Part shown: in pieces, positions 42,579 through 51,167 of the stretch
Position numbering within the stretch: the first letter of the stretch is position 1
Layout: each line of letters opens with the position of its first letter
Origin: a virus
Length of the DNA stretch: 64,000 bases
Strand: one strand, 5' to 3'
Virus record (IMG/VR): IMGVR_UViG_3300050821_007134
Span: 1 to 64,000 of that record
The notes under the pieces: generated by a model
Database searches by the model: none
Told to the model about the DNA's origin: nothing
Seen by the model: only the letters and a program-made list of their open reading frames with translations
Made by a program: the position numbers and the translations under genes

Positions 42579-42721
42579 AATACCTTTCAGCCTATGCCGT
42601 GGTCGATATACTCTTAAGTCTACCTATAGATCAATACGTTGTACCTGCAATAATTATTTACTTTATTGCTAAAGTTTTATTGCAACGCGCCGATAAGTTA
42701 AATAGGAGGGAGTTACAATGA
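42575..42721 (+). CDS. Small membrane protein, 48 aa
   Basis: ATGA overlaps on both sides. One or two hydrophobic segments and a basic C-terminal end that carries AGGAGG for the following gene. Function unknown. Confidence 0.6.
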   Translation: MKYLSAYAVVDILLSLPIDQYVVPAIIIYFIAKVLLQRADKLNRRELQ

Positions 42722-43110
42722 AAACGAAACAAGGTTTAGTCGAGGTTAAACGAACGGTTATTGACACGGTACCAATTGGTTATTGGCTGGTAACGTTTGA
42801 CGCAATTTGGGGAGCACGTTGCAACGAAGGGCCACATAACTCTTGTGAGCAGCATGGTTGCATTGACAACGAGCCAGATTACATTGCAGACGTTGACGGC
42901 GCCATTAATAAGATCACACGACGAAACTACTATGAATTAGGCGCCAATGGCCTAACCATTAGCTCGAATACAAACGACCAACACGACGACACACACGATC
43001 TAAGGCCACGGCTTTTTAAAACGAAACAAGAGGCCAAAGAGCATTTGGAATACACTTTAAAGCGGTTTAAAAACCCTCAACCATGGGAGAGCTTCGTTAA
43101 AACAGCTTAA
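42718..43110 (+). CDS. Unknown Cys/His/Asp-rich protein, 130 aa
   Basis: AGGAGGG precedes the ATG. Middle segment CNEGPHNSCEQHGCIDNEPD holds three Cys and two His close together, as a metal site would; a later TNDQHDDTHDLRP adds acids. No family is recognised. Confidence 0.75.
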   Translation: MKTKQGLVEVKRTVIDTVPIGYWLVTFDAIWGARCNEGPHNSCEQHGCIDNEPDYIADVDGAINKITRRNYYELGANGLTISSNTNDQHDDTHDLRPRLFKTKQEAKEHLEYTLKRFKNPQPWESFVKTA

Positions 43111-43202
43111 AAACTATGATTGAAACTCTTAAAATACAAGTGTTTACAATAAGTTGTCAGCTATTACCGATACTGATTAGGCTTTTAACGTAGGGAGTTA
43201 AA

Positions 43203-43382
43203 ATGAATTCGAGCGAAGTAAACTGGTATAAAGAGAGACTTGCTGGCCTTGTTAAAGACTTGCAATTCGATCTTAAATACGAAAAAGACGTTGAAACAGT
43301 CCGTTACCTTCAGAATATGATTAGACACTTAAATTCAAGTGTTGAAGTCTTTAACCGAGTGGAAGGGACTGAAAACCAATGA
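43203..43382 (+). CDS. Unknown coiled-coil protein, 59 aa
   Basis: GGGAG precedes the ATG. Helical with heptad-like Leu spacing. ATGA couples it to the next membrane gene. Confidence 0.6.
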   Translation: MNSSEVNWYKERLAGLVKDLQFDLKYEKDVETVRYLQNMIRHLNSSVEVFNRVEGTENQ

Positions 43383-43516
43383 AGAGAATAGTTTCGATGC
43401 TCATTGAAGTCGGAAACAAAGGGCCAGTCTATGCGTGGACCATTGGCATAGGCCTTGCACTAATTGCCCTGTCAATAACTGGTATGGTCGAAAACATTAT
43501 GAGGGAGTTACAATGA
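43379..43516 (+). CDS. Small membrane protein, 45 aa
   Basis: ATGA overlap. One membrane helix (about 17-37) with GAGGGAG for the next gene encoded at its end. Function unknown. Confidence 0.6.
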   Translation: MKRIVSMLIEVGNKGPVYAWTIGIGLALIALSITGMVENIMRELQ

Positions 43517-43920
43517 ATACTAAACCGAACGTTCTAATTTTCAATGCATACGATGCGCTGGACGTTGAAAACGTTGATAAGACTATCTTGCAACATTACT
43601 CGGCATTACAAGAATTGCAACGTCAAGGCGTACCAGTGGTCGAGCTGCTCGGGCGAAACAATGGAACGAGTCAAATGTCAATTCTAGTGGTCGGGTTTCA
43701 ACACACGGACCTAGTTGAAACACTCGCTAAACAATCTGGCCAGGACTCTTATCTAAGGAGCCACGGAGACAGATATACAGAAAGAGTTAGCTTAAAAAAG
43801 GCACACGTTGAGTCGGTAGGTTACCTTAAACCCATTTCCGAGGACGGGGCATGGTTAAAAGGCACTTATGCGTATAATCCACAAACAAACACATTTTATG
43901 CATTGGAGTCGAGGCCATGA
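43513..43920 (+). CDS. Unknown protein, 135 aa
   Basis: Start ATG 43513 with GAGGGAG upstream; a longer in-frame start at 43435 would overlap the previous gene by 82 bases. Mixed alpha/beta (VVELLGRNNGTSQMSILVV) with a Tyr-rich end. No family is recognised. Confidence 0.75.
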   Translation: MNTKPNVLIFNAYDALDVENVDKTILQHYSALQELQRQGVPVVELLGRNNGTSQMSILVVGFQHTDLVETLAKQSGQDSYLRSHGDRYTERVSLKKAHVESVGYLKPISEDGAWLKGTYAYNPQTNTFYALESRP

Positions 43921-44033
43921 AAGTTCTAATCATTGTCGCGCTATTTATTGGACTGACCACTTATTGTTTAACACAATGTATGATAAGTCCACAAAGAGCA
44001 CTTTCAATAATTCAAACCTTTGGAGGTAAATAG
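43917..44033 (+). CDS. Small exported or membrane peptide, 38 aa
   Basis: ATGA overlap. MKVLIIVALFIGLTTYC has a hydrophobic leader ending in Cys but the lipobox is poor. It is the last gene before a terminator. Confidence 0.55.
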   Translation: MKVLIIVALFIGLTTYCLTQCMISPQRALSIIQTFGGK

Positions 44034-44070
44034 ACCAGAAAGTCCACACTCCCCAAACCCCTAAACCCTG

Positions 44071-44101
44071 GCCCTAGGTTGTTTTCAGCCTAGGGCTTTT
44101 T
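44071..44101 (+). terminator. Intrinsic terminator
   Basis: Stem GCCCTAGG (44071-44078) pairs with CCTAGGGC (44089-44096) around a 10-base loop and is followed by TTTTT. It closes the first rightward gene group. Confidence 0.85.
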
Positions 44102-44641
44102 CATTGGATAAAAGTGAATTTTTGCTTTACTTGCCACGGTTGCCTAAAGCCGAGCGTCTGTCTATTCATTGAGTCAACTTGTCTCCAGGGGCATTCCAAC
44201 CTTCTCTCGGGTCACTTCCCTTTGGAGTCGAATAGTCAAACCTATTTACACAATGCCTCAAGCCGCTAATGTGAGTGAGACTGTATATCGTAAAGCATTG
44301 ATAACTGAGGGCTTATCACGGCATTATTGGCGCAATTGGCAATAAACGCAATACCTACGGCGTAATTGGCATAGGCTCTTTACGGTTTAAAGATTCGGAG
44401 CGGCGCATTAGATCGAATATAGGCCCCCTGGCTATCGTTTTGACACTGTCCATAAAATCGACGGTAAAAGTGAATTTTAGGACTAATAGTTTCAATAGTT
44501 TATGCGTGGCATCATAGTTGCTTATTAATAAATCATGTAGGTTAAACAAAAGGCCGAGGAGGCTATATGTACTAGGCCAGCGAAAGTTGGCATTTGAGGG
44601 CTACGGAGGGCTCAAGTTTAACCCCAAACGTGAGGAGTTTT
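44102..44641. promoter_or_regulatory. Gene-free region between rightward operons
   Basis: About 540 bases without a clear gene. A 14-bp direct repeat TAAAAGTGAATTTT is at 44109-44122 and 44465-44478. Near 44330-44380 GCGCAATTGGC, GCGTAATTGGC and neighbouring copies repeat. At 44567-44575 AGGAGG leads to ATG-TAC-TAG, a two-codon ORF before the next gene. It likely holds promoter and control sites for the operon starting at 44642. Confidence 0.45.
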
Positions 44642-44974
44642 ATGTACGCGCCAATTAATCAGTGGACCAAGGAAAAGATCATAAACCACATTGAAAAGAA
44701 CTTCGTAGGCAAGAGCTATGAGAATGAAGAAACCTGTCTATATAGGTCTGACGATGGTCGCAAGTGCGCCTTAGGCCTATTCATACCAGATAAACGCTAT
44801 TCGAGCAAGATGGAGCACCAATGCGCTCGAACGGTTATTACAGATTACAAACTTGAAAGGTTTATGCCATTAGAGACAGACGCCATGAGGCAATTGCAAA
44901 TGGTCCACGATGAGAGCAACGAAAACAAAACCAAAGAACAGATGATTAATTGGATTAAAAGAAACGTAGCATAG
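44642..44974 (+). CDS. Unknown protein, 110 aa
   Basis: GAGGAG precedes ATG 44642. Contains CLYRSDDGRKCALGLFIPD, resembling a small phage family fold with conserved Cys and Gly-Leu, and helices after. First gene of the operon following the control region. No family is named. Confidence 0.75.
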   Translation: MYAPINQWTKEKIINHIEKNFVGKSYENEETCLYRSDDGRKCALGLFIPDKRYSSKMEHQCARTVITDYKLERFMPLETDAMRQLQMVHDESNENKTKEQMINWIKRNVA

Positions 44975-44985
44975 CAGGGAGTTTT

Positions 44986-46002
44986 ATGAATGTTCTAAAT
45001 GAAGCGTTAAAAATACAGGCCAATGCCATCAAAGAAGAGACGAAACTAGAAAAGGCCATACAAGCCAAGGCCCGTAAATACCAGAAAGAACTTGAGGCAT
45101 TTAAGACTTTCGTTACTGGCCTAGTCGATAGGTTCAAAGAATTCGATAAAATGCCAATTCGCTATTACCAATACAGTGAAAACGGAGCAACCTATCGTTA
45201 CAATGAAGAGCGTTGGAAAACAATTGACATTGAATACTCGGCAAGAGGCTATAACTCTCATTTAAGTAAACTCTTCCAATTGTATGAAAACCCACGAAAC
45301 ACTGAAACTGAATTGAAGTCTGTCTATATCTATTTGGCTGATTATCACATGAGTTTAGTTATTGAAGAGACAGAGGGCGGACCTATCGTAATGAAATTCA
45401 CACGCCGAACGTTTTCCTTTGAAGAGGTTAAAGACCTGCTATTGCCATATGGCCAGGGCTGGAGGGTTCAAAAAGGCTCCCGTCCCTTAAGTTGCATTGA
45501 AACTGAATTTACAGATCGCGAGCTGGCCTATAAACACATCAAAGGAGTTATCTTAAAAATTGCCAATATTGAAACACTTAAAGAGCTGGCCGAACAAACC
45601 GAGCGAAAGACAGTTTTGGCTAAGTACCTGAATGTTGACGGTATTGGTTCAATTGAACACGTTTCAAACGGCGCCTATACAAACCCCAATGGCATTGTAT
45701 TAAAGACCAATGGCAAAGAGTACCGAGTTTTAAATAAGAGCGAAGTACCATCATGGTACGCATTCATGGTTATTGGCAACGTCCACAAACATTCAGATTT
45801 AGGGCTCCTTGCCGATGCTACGGGACTTAAATATGAAGAGCTAAAGACCATGCAAACATTTGGCGAGAAGAGTTTCAATTCATTGGTTAGCCCTTTCGTT
45901 AGAAATAGCGAATATGGCAACGAGATGGCAAAGAAATACTCATTCAGTCAATACGTTGTACCAGTCGATAACTATTTCATTGTTGAATTGGGGGCCATAT
46001 GA
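44986..46002 (+). CDS. Unknown protein, 338 aa
   Basis: The longest unknown in the first rightward group. A coiled-coil N-terminus (about 1-60, Lys/Glu-rich), then a mixed body with RYYQYSENGATYRYNEERW near 60-75 and an acidic strand-rich middle. The end is ordered (YGNEMAKKYSFSQYVVPVDNYFIVEL). GGGAG precedes the ATG. No family is recognised. Confidence 0.75.
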   Translation: MNVLNEALKIQANAIKEETKLEKAIQAKARKYQKELEAFKTFVTGLVDRFKEFDKMPIRYYQYSENGATYRYNEERWKTIDIEYSARGYNSHLSKLFQLYENPRNTETELKSVYIYLADYHMSLVIEETEGGPIVMKFTRRTFSFEEVKDLLLPYGQGWRVQKGSRPLSCIETEFTDRELAYKHIKGVILKIANIETLKELAEQTERKTVLAKYLNVDGIGSIEHVSNGAYTNPNGIVLKTNGKEYRVLNKSEVPSWYAFMVIGNVHKHSDLGLLADATGLKYEELKTMQTFGEKSFNSLVSPFVRNSEYGNEMAKKYSFSQYVVPVDNYFIVELGAI

Positions 46003-46196
46003 TTAAAACGTTCACCAATGCAAGTCTGACTGAAACTGAATTAAAGAGCCTAGGCCAAAAGATCGCGGAGGTTTTAAATCTAGAGCCAATTTATCGCATC
46101 CTAAATGAGCCTATTAAATATCAAACGACTTGGGGAGTTAAAACAGAAGTCGGCTTAGCATTGACCGTAATTAGAGTATTGGAGGACGGGCCATGA
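45999..46196 (+). CDS. Unknown protein, 65 aa
   Basis: ATGA overlap with the 338-aa gene. Helix-turn pattern; final GLALTVIRVLEDGP. No family is recognised. Confidence 0.65.
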   Translation: MIKTFTNASLTETELKSLGQKIAEVLNLEPIYRILNEPIKYQTTWGVKTEVGLALTVIRVLEDGP

Positions 46197-46453
46197 AACG
46201 GGACATTTCAATTGACAGAGAAGAGGCACAATTATTGGAGGACACTCTAAACTATATCGTTAATGATAGCGATAGCGAAAAAGAGGACTTCATTGAACAG
46301 CTTAAAGATGATGGCATAACAGATGAAACTCCGTTCTTTGACGAGCATGATAACCTAATCATCAAAGAAGTACCAAAGAAACATAGAAACCACATTTTTT
46401 ATAAAGCAAGTTTATTATTGCAGGCCCTCGCTGGCCCGATGTATGGAGGTTAA
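46193..46453 (+). CDS. Unknown acidic protein, 86 aa
   Basis: ATGA overlap. Very acidic (VNDSDSEKEDFIEQLKDDGITDE) with a His/Lys-rich end. Acidic early phage proteins can mimic DNA; that is only a possibility. Confidence 0.65.
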   Translation: MKRDISIDREEAQLLEDTLNYIVNDSDSEKEDFIEQLKDDGITDETPFFDEHDNLIIKEVPKKHRNHIFYKASLLLQALAGPMYGG

Positions 46454-46454
46454 A

Positions 46455-46598
46455 ATGAAATTGACAGTTAAAGACATCAAGGCAATTGCTAACTATCTCG
46501 GGCAAGTAGCCATGGATAAGGCCGAACAGGGTAAACCCGAAGAAGAGATGAGAATTTTTACTTTAATTGAAAAACTTGAGAGTGAAATTGGAGATTAA
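46455..46598 (+). CDS. Unknown helical protein, 47 aa
   Basis: GGAGG precedes the ATG. Amphipathic helices (IKAIANYLGQVAMDKAEQG). Function unknown. Confidence 0.6.
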   Translation: MKLTVKDIKAIANYLGQVAMDKAEQGKPEEEMRIFTLIEKLESEIGD

Positions 46599-46599
46599 A

Positions 46600-46887
46600 A
46601 TGGACGTTAAAAAACTATTAGAGAAACTTAAAATTGCCATTCGATCTGGAGCCTTGACTCCCACTAATAAAGTGGACGCTGGCACTTTCGTTTGTCTCAA
46701 GGAGACTAATAACAAGGGAGAGATAACAAACTACTGGCAAGCTGTTTACGAGGCACTCCCCTATCAATTTCAAACTTCCTTAAAAGATAAAACCAAAGGC
46801 CATACTGTTACGAGTGTTGATGGATGTCGTATTTATAAAGTTATTGCCATCTTTGACTCATGGAATGAAGAGGAGAAGAGCGCATGA
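46600..46887 (+). CDS. Unknown protein, 95 aa
   Basis: Start ATG 46600 with GGAG upstream; an in-frame ATG at 46567 would overlap the preceding gene. Basic N-terminus (VKKLLEKLKIAI) and a Tyr-rich middle. No family is recognised. Confidence 0.65.
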   Translation: MDVKKLLEKLKIAIRSGALTPTNKVDAGTFVCLKETNNKGEITNYWQAVYEALPYQFQTSLKDKTKGHTVTSVDGCRIYKVIAIFDSWNEEEKSA

Positions 46888-47243
46888 GAATTGCATTTGA
46901 TGTAATGGGCACAATTGAAGGGCCTAAACAAAAACAAGTATTAGAACTGTTTTCTAGGTTGTGGACCGCTGGCCATGAGATGTTCGTATGGTCAAACCTT
47001 GAAAGCTATGCTGTCGATGCAATTAAAAAACATAATTTGCCAGCCACGTCAATGAGAAAGTACAGCTCGACAGATGCCGAGGAGCGAGGCTTTATGGACT
47101 TAGCTATAGAAGACGACCCAAGTCAAACGTGGTTAGGGGCTAAGCAAATTGTATTAGTCTCTGAATTGCCCGCTAAAACTGAATTTTTGCTTAAACAATT
47201 TGGCGTAGCTAAAACGCCTTGGAGTTCACATGAGCAGGAATAA
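46884..47243 (+). CDS. HAD-like hydrolase, short
   Basis: 119 aa. FDVMGTI at residues 5-11 matches the HAD nucleophile region DxxGT (usually DxDGT; the second Asp is Met). MFVWSN resembles motif II and AIEDDPSQ motif IV with an Asp pair. Catalysis is likely altered or absent. ATGA overlap. Confidence 0.65.
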   Translation: MRIAFDVMGTIEGPKQKQVLELFSRLWTAGHEMFVWSNLESYAVDAIKKHNLPATSMRKYSSTDAEERGFMDLAIEDDPSQTWLGAKQIVLVSELPAKTEFLLKQFGVAKTPWSSHEQE

Positions 47244-47442
47244 ACTTGGAGCGCTGGCCATTATAACTTCAATGCTCGCGATGGGTTCTTTGGCCAATGA
47301 AAACTTATTTGGACGCTCGGAAAAAGCGCCAAAGAAAAACAATAAAATGCCCTTGACAGATGAAGAGACTAAAACACTCGCAAGTCTGTCGGGAAGAGAT
47401 AAAAAGAAATATGTGAAACAATTAAAGGAGAAGTACAAGTGA
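47230..47442 (+). CDS. Unknown basic protein, 70 aa
   Basis: A hydrophobic N-terminal segment ([15 protein letters not shown]) that could be an export or membrane segment, followed by a Lys-rich tail ([16 protein letters not shown]) that carries AAAGGAG for the next gene. Function unknown. Confidence 0.6.
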   Translation: MSRNKLGALAIITSMLAMGSLANENLFGRSEKAPKKNNKMPLTDEETKTLASLSGRDKKKYVKQLKEKYK

Positions 47443-47645
47443 AAACAGGTATTGTTAAATGGTTTAATTCAAACAAAGGTTTTGGTTTTCTGACGGTCGA
47501 TAACAGTGAAAAAGATGTGTTCGTTCACTATACTGCTATTGTATCGGATGGCTTTAAAGACTTAGTCGAGGGCCAGAAAGTTAAGTTTGAAGTCCTTGAA
47601 ACCGAGCGAGGGCCACAAGCGGCAAAAGTTGAGGTTGTAAAGTGA
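47439..47645 (+). CDS. Cold-shock domain protein
   Basis: 68 aa, the normal CspA size. Motifs [16 protein letters not shown] (RNP1) and DVFVHY (RNP2) are intact, and the fold ends with AAKVEVV. It binds single-stranded nucleic acid, loosening RNA structure; in phages it may aid translation or transcription. AAAGGAG precedes the GTG start, and it overlaps the neighbours by GTGA. Confidence 0.93.
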   Translation: MKTGIVKWFNSNKGFGFLTVDNSEKDVFVHYTAIVSDGFKDLVEGQKVKFEVLETERGPQAAKVEVVK

Positions 47646-48049
47646 TCTTAGAAAAAGGAGACATAATATTTTCACAATACAACTTTAAAAAAGATAAACG
47701 TCTTTTCTTGCTTGAAGATGTTCTACCTTTTAAGTGGCGTTGCATGTTCAGGGATAAAAAAATAAATAATACTTCACTGACTTTTTACGGTAGTTTCGAT
47801 GTGTCCAATATTCGCATGGCAACAGATGAAGAAATAGCATTTGTCAAGGCAAATATTGAGGCTGGCTATTTAACATTAGACTCTTCCATGGTCGAATTAT
47901 TGCAGACTCGAAACAAAGGAGTACCAGAGGTAACGAACCCCGAACTATTAGGAAGCAAACCCACTTGCAATAAACACGAGCCCATTCGCTACGTGAGTTT
48001 TAATATGGTTTACACTATTTGTAAAAATTGCGATAAAACTCTTGCATAA
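47642..48049 (+). CDS. Unknown protein with C-terminal zinc knuckle, 135 aa
   Basis: Starts at GTG 47642 by GTGA overlap. The end, [23 protein letters not shown], holds C-x2-H...C-x2-C like a treble-clef knuckle. The front is a beta-rich body. No family is recognised. Confidence 0.7.
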   Translation: MILEKGDIIFSQYNFKKDKRLFLLEDVLPFKWRCMFRDKKINNTSLTFYGSFDVSNIRMATDEEIAFVKANIEAGYLTLDSSMVELLQTRNKGVPEVTNPELLGSKPTCNKHEPIRYVSFNMVYTICKNCDKTLA

Positions 48050-48070
48050 TGTCGCATTGCGTTATATAGT
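48042..48070 (+). promoter_or_regulatory. Sigma70-type promoter
   Basis: TTGCAT (48042-48047), a 17-base spacer, then TATAGT (48065-48070). Transcription would begin near 48077, with AAGGAGAG and ATG 48092 downstream. It overlaps the end of the upstream gene and would drive the operon that follows. Confidence 0.65.
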
Positions 48071-48091
48071 AAAAGAATGAAGGAGAGACAC

Positions 48092-48739
48092 ATGAAAACA
48101 ATGAAAGTTAACGGCTTCAAATTAAAGTTAGATCACGAGGGCAAGGTCAAAGACTATGTCCTTCCGTACCAAGTTAGGAATAAACAGTTCAAAGGAAATA
48201 ATGGCAAGAACAAATTTAACCTCGAAACAGAAGAGGCCCATTCATATGGCCATTGGTGCTATGTTAAAAAGATCAAAGGCAAATGGGTTTTCAACGACTA
48301 TAGTTATAGTGTTACCACAAATGGCCATCAAGGCACCATGCGCCAGTTGCTACGTGAGCTTGGCATAAAAATTGATTTAGTAGTGAACATGCAATCCAGC
48401 CTTGACGACTATAGCTTTAGAAGTGGAGCGCTATCGTCAATGTACTACGATCTTATTGGCAATGAAATTAAGATCAATAACAAATTTATCAAAGATAAGA
48501 GCTATTACGTTGATGCCAATAAAGAACTCAAGAAACAAATTAGCGCCGCTCGCAAATTAGGTGCCAAATACACACGCAATGATGTTAAAGAATTGCGCAA
48601 GCGACTAGAGCAGCATGAAGTTAATAGGTTAACGCAAGCCCGTGAACAGCGCTTAAGAGTCAAAGAGGCCAATAAGACTTTGTATCAAGCCAAAAAGACC
48701 TTAGAAGAGTCGGGCATTGAATTTGACATAGCTAATTAA
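48092..48739 (+). CDS. Unknown protein, 215 aa
   Basis: Start ATG 48092 with AAGGAGAG 9 bases upstream. The first 80 residues are beta-rich and basic (FNLETEEAHSYGHWCYVKKI). The last 70 form a Lys/Arg/Gln coiled coil (ARKLGAKYTRNDVKELRKRL). It could bind nucleic acid or a host protein. It follows the promoter at 48042. No family is recognised. Confidence 0.75.
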   Translation: MKTMKVNGFKLKLDHEGKVKDYVLPYQVRNKQFKGNNGKNKFNLETEEAHSYGHWCYVKKIKGKWVFNDYSYSVTTNGHQGTMRQLLRELGIKIDLVVNMQSSLDDYSFRSGALSSMYYDLIGNEIKINNKFIKDKSYYVDANKELKKQISAARKLGAKYTRNDVKELRKRLEQHEVNRLTQAREQRLRVKEANKTLYQAKKTLEESGIEFDIAN

Positions 48740-48750
48740 AGGAGTACCGG

Positions 48751-49851
48751 ATGAAAGCTTTAGAAGTTGTTAAACAAAAACCCATTAACTATCGTTTCAG
48801 TGAGCCAAATAACGATGGCGAAAAAGCTGCTCAAAAGTTTCTCAATGGAGCAACCGAGGGCAAGAATGGGCGCTATGTTATCGCTGGTAATAAATTCATT
48901 TATCGAAACGTTGTCGATAAACAGGTTCGACTTCCCGACAATGAACTAGAGAAACAGAGAGTTCTAAAAAAGCTTAGAAATGCCGCGTCTAAAGGCATTA
49001 TTGTATTGACCACATCGGAAGAGTATATGAAAAACTCGTGGTGTAGTCGTGTTGAATTTAAAGCCCTATCGTCAAACATTATTGCTATGCGATTAGAGTC
49101 AGGCTCCATCATTGGCAATAGTTCGGTCCTTCCACTCATTGGACGCCGCATGTCTTTTGGACGTGAAAGACTTAACAGGGGCGAAACCCCAATTCAACGT
49201 TATCTTGCTCAATACGTGCCAATGATTCCTTTTTCTGTATTTACTCAAACTGGCCTTGACATCAATAGGCTAGACATCATTGAAAGAGGGCCAGAAGAGG
49301 AGATCACTCGCAAGCTTCCAAGAGGACGCGATAAAAAAGGTAAACAGAAATGGGTCGATGAAACAGTTCACTATACTGGCGCATCACTCTTTAAAATTGA
49401 TAGCAAGACATTCCTTTTTGACATTGACCGTAGGGAAGTAACTCATAAAATCTTTAACCCTTTCCTTGTTCAATTGCCAAAAGCAGTGAAGAGTATTAAG
49501 GAGGCCTACGATAGCCTCATTCCCACGGAAGTAAAGAGGGCTATGCTCAAAGGCCTTGATGTTAAAAGACAGGGCGAATGGTTTTTCATTCCTGTGAAGG
49601 GCCAGCATACTCCGGACCCTGTGAGAGAAGAGGATAAACAGTGGCAACGTGGCCCGTACAGACCTATGACGTTACGAGCTGGCAATAATAGCCCTAATCA
49701 CGCTACGCAAGGAGTCGCTAAACTTATGCTCGTAAAGGGCAAGGTAACTCATTCGGGGCGAGAACATGCCGACATGCTCTTGAAAGGCTGGCATAAAGCC
49801 ATACCAAATACTGCAATTGGAAGTTTCACAATAACGGGAGATGTAGACTAG
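48751..49851 (+). CDS. Conserved unknown protein, 366 aa
   Basis: Basic protein. The last 100 residues look conserved: GEWFFIPVKG, then RAGNNSPNHATQGV and VTHSGREHADMLLKGWHKAIPNT, with several His, Arg and Trp that could line an active site. The front half has SGSIIGNSSVLPLIGRRM. AAGGAG precedes the ATG. It may be an enzyme or nucleic-acid binder, but no family is claimed. Confidence 0.75.
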   Translation: MKALEVVKQKPINYRFSEPNNDGEKAAQKFLNGATEGKNGRYVIAGNKFIYRNVVDKQVRLPDNELEKQRVLKKLRNAASKGIIVLTTSEEYMKNSWCSRVEFKALSSNIIAMRLESGSIIGNSSVLPLIGRRMSFGRERLNRGETPIQRYLAQYVPMIPFSVFTQTGLDINRLDIIERGPEEEITRKLPRGRDKKGKQKWVDETVHYTGASLFKIDSKTFLFDIDRREVTHKIFNPFLVQLPKAVKSIKEAYDSLIPTEVKRAMLKGLDVKRQGEWFFIPVKGQHTPDPVREEDKQWQRGPYRPMTLRAGNNSPNHATQGVAKLMLVKGKVTHSGREHADMLLKGWHKAIPNTAIGSFTITGDVD

Positions 49852-49876
49852 GCCCCATAGTCACATAGGAGATGTT

Positions 49877-50059
49877 ATGGAAATTACTAAGCAAAAGCGA
49901 ATTTTAGGTCAACTAGAGATGGACTTAAGTGACATACGAATTCTGCTAAAGACCACAGAGGATGAAGAGAGGCAGAACGAATTGAGACAGGCCTATAGGG
50001 ACCTTGAGCATAAGATCGAGAGTCAGGCACAATTAATTGAGGACTTGGAGAGTTTATGA
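49877..50059 (+). CDS. Coiled-coil protein, 60 aa
   Basis: GGAG precedes the ATG. Almost all helix with Leu/Ile heptads. Overlaps the next gene by ATGA. Confidence 0.7.
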   Translation: MEITKQKRILGQLEMDLSDIRILLKTTEDEERQNELRQAYRDLEHKIESQAQLIEDLESL

Positions 50060-50373
50060 ATAAATTTACAGAAGGACCATGGAAACAATTACCCAAAGAC
50101 CCTCTTAAGATCAAAGGCACCGATAAACTTTCAATTGCTTGCATAGTTTCGCAAGCTGGCAAGAACGGGCGATCTTATGAAGAGAAATTGGCCAATGCAA
50201 GGCTTATATCTGCTGCTCCGGAAATGTTGGAGGCTCTTCACATAGCTCGAATGCAAATTTCATATGATCTTAAGACCAGAGTTCAACAGCCAACCGAGAA
50301 AGAGGCCAATAGACTTATCTTGGAAGTTGTTGAAAAAGCAATTACTAGAGCTACTGGGGAGTTTTTCGAATGA
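50056..50373 (+). CDS. Phage GPW-motif protein, 105 aa
   Basis: Same family pattern as the gene at 24717: FTEGPWKQL start and ANARLISAAPEMLEALHIA helix, the usual ANARLIAAAPEMLEAL signature of widespread small phage proteins. Function unknown. The two copies sit on opposite arms. Confidence 0.85.
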   Translation: MNKFTEGPWKQLPKDPLKIKGTDKLSIACIVSQAGKNGRSYEEKLANARLISAAPEMLEALHIARMQISYDLKTRVQQPTEKEANRLILEVVEKAITRATGEFFE

Positions 50374-50552
50374 AGAAAACTAAAGTCCCAAAAATAGGCT
50401 CGACAGTTAATTACAAGGGGAAGGAATTTAAAGTTCTAGGCTACGCGGCGCGAGTAGACGAAAACCAAAACAAGTGGATAGAAATTGCATGGAATAATTA
50501 TAACGTGTCTCCCAGTGGGTATCTAGCGGTACCATTAAGGCTTTTAAAATGA
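50370..50552 (+). CDS. Small beta-barrel-like protein, 60 aa
   Basis: ATGA overlap. STVNYKGKEFKVLGYAARV resembles an SH3/OB strand pair. No family is recognised. Confidence 0.65.
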   Translation: MKKTKVPKIGSTVNYKGKEFKVLGYAARVDENQNKWIEIAWNNYNVSPSGYLAVPLRLLK

Positions 50553-50800
50553 GTAAAGTGATTAGCATTTTCACAAAGAAAGAATTGAAAGAATTACCTT
50601 TTCAAGAGGATGCCGCATTAGAAATTATTAAGTATGTCTTGAGTTACAAAGAGGATAATTTCCTTAAGATTTCAATGGCTGAAAGACTTATTCTTGACTC
50701 AATACTTAGGTACGTGGCCAATGCATCGGGCACTAATCCTAATCAGCTCATGGTCGATGCTTTACAAGAAATACTTCCCACGTTTGGAGATGCATCGTGA
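50549..50800 (+). CDS. Unknown protein, 83 aa
   Basis: ATGA overlap. Helical with Leu/Ile-rich segments and a soluble end. No family is recognised. Confidence 0.65.
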   Translation: MSKVISIFTKKELKELPFQEDAALEIIKYVLSYKEDNFLKISMAERLILDSILRYVANASGTNPNQLMVDALQEILPTFGDAS

Positions 50801-51087
50801 AAATATACGGACGTTTAACAAGGCAAGAAAAAGCGAAAGCAATAGACAAAGCCCTTGAAGAGCTAGTGAATTGTGTGGCCAATGGGCTAATTTCATTCAC
50901 TGGGAAATTGCAGGTTAAAATTGATTTAGCGATTAAGACAGCTAATGATAACAACATGCAATGGAGCATTCAAGAACACATCCTTGAAGTCGCCAAACCC
51001 GAGCTATTGAAACATGCTCAAGGCATTGCAGAGGACGCCACATATAAAGAGAACGGTGACTTTTTGAAAGTGTTGATGGTTGTATGA
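50797..51087 (+). CDS. Unknown protein, 96 aa
   Basis: Starts at GTG 50797 by GTGA overlap. Helical with a Lys/Ala-rich face. No family is recognised. Confidence 0.65.
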   Translation: MKIYGRLTRQEKAKAIDKALEELVNCVANGLISFTGKLQVKIDLAIKTANDNNMQWSIQEHILEVAKPELLKHAQGIAEDATYKENGDFLKVLMVV

Positions 51088-51167
51088 GCTATAGAATGAT
51101 AATTGTTATGTTGCTGGCAATGGGGCTGGCAATGTTTATAACCCAAATGATAGGAGATTTAAAATGA
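51084..51167 (+). CDS. Membrane peptide, 27 aa
   Basis: ATGA overlap on both sides. One strongly hydrophobic helix (IIVMLLAMGLAMFI) carrying AGGAG for the PhaR-like gene at its end. Confidence 0.55.
   Translation: MSYRMIIVMLLAMGLAMFITQMIGDLK

Noticed and set aside
43117-43194. A 25-codon frame before the gene at 43203
   Set aside because: No SD, no overlap with neighbours, not like the other small genes.
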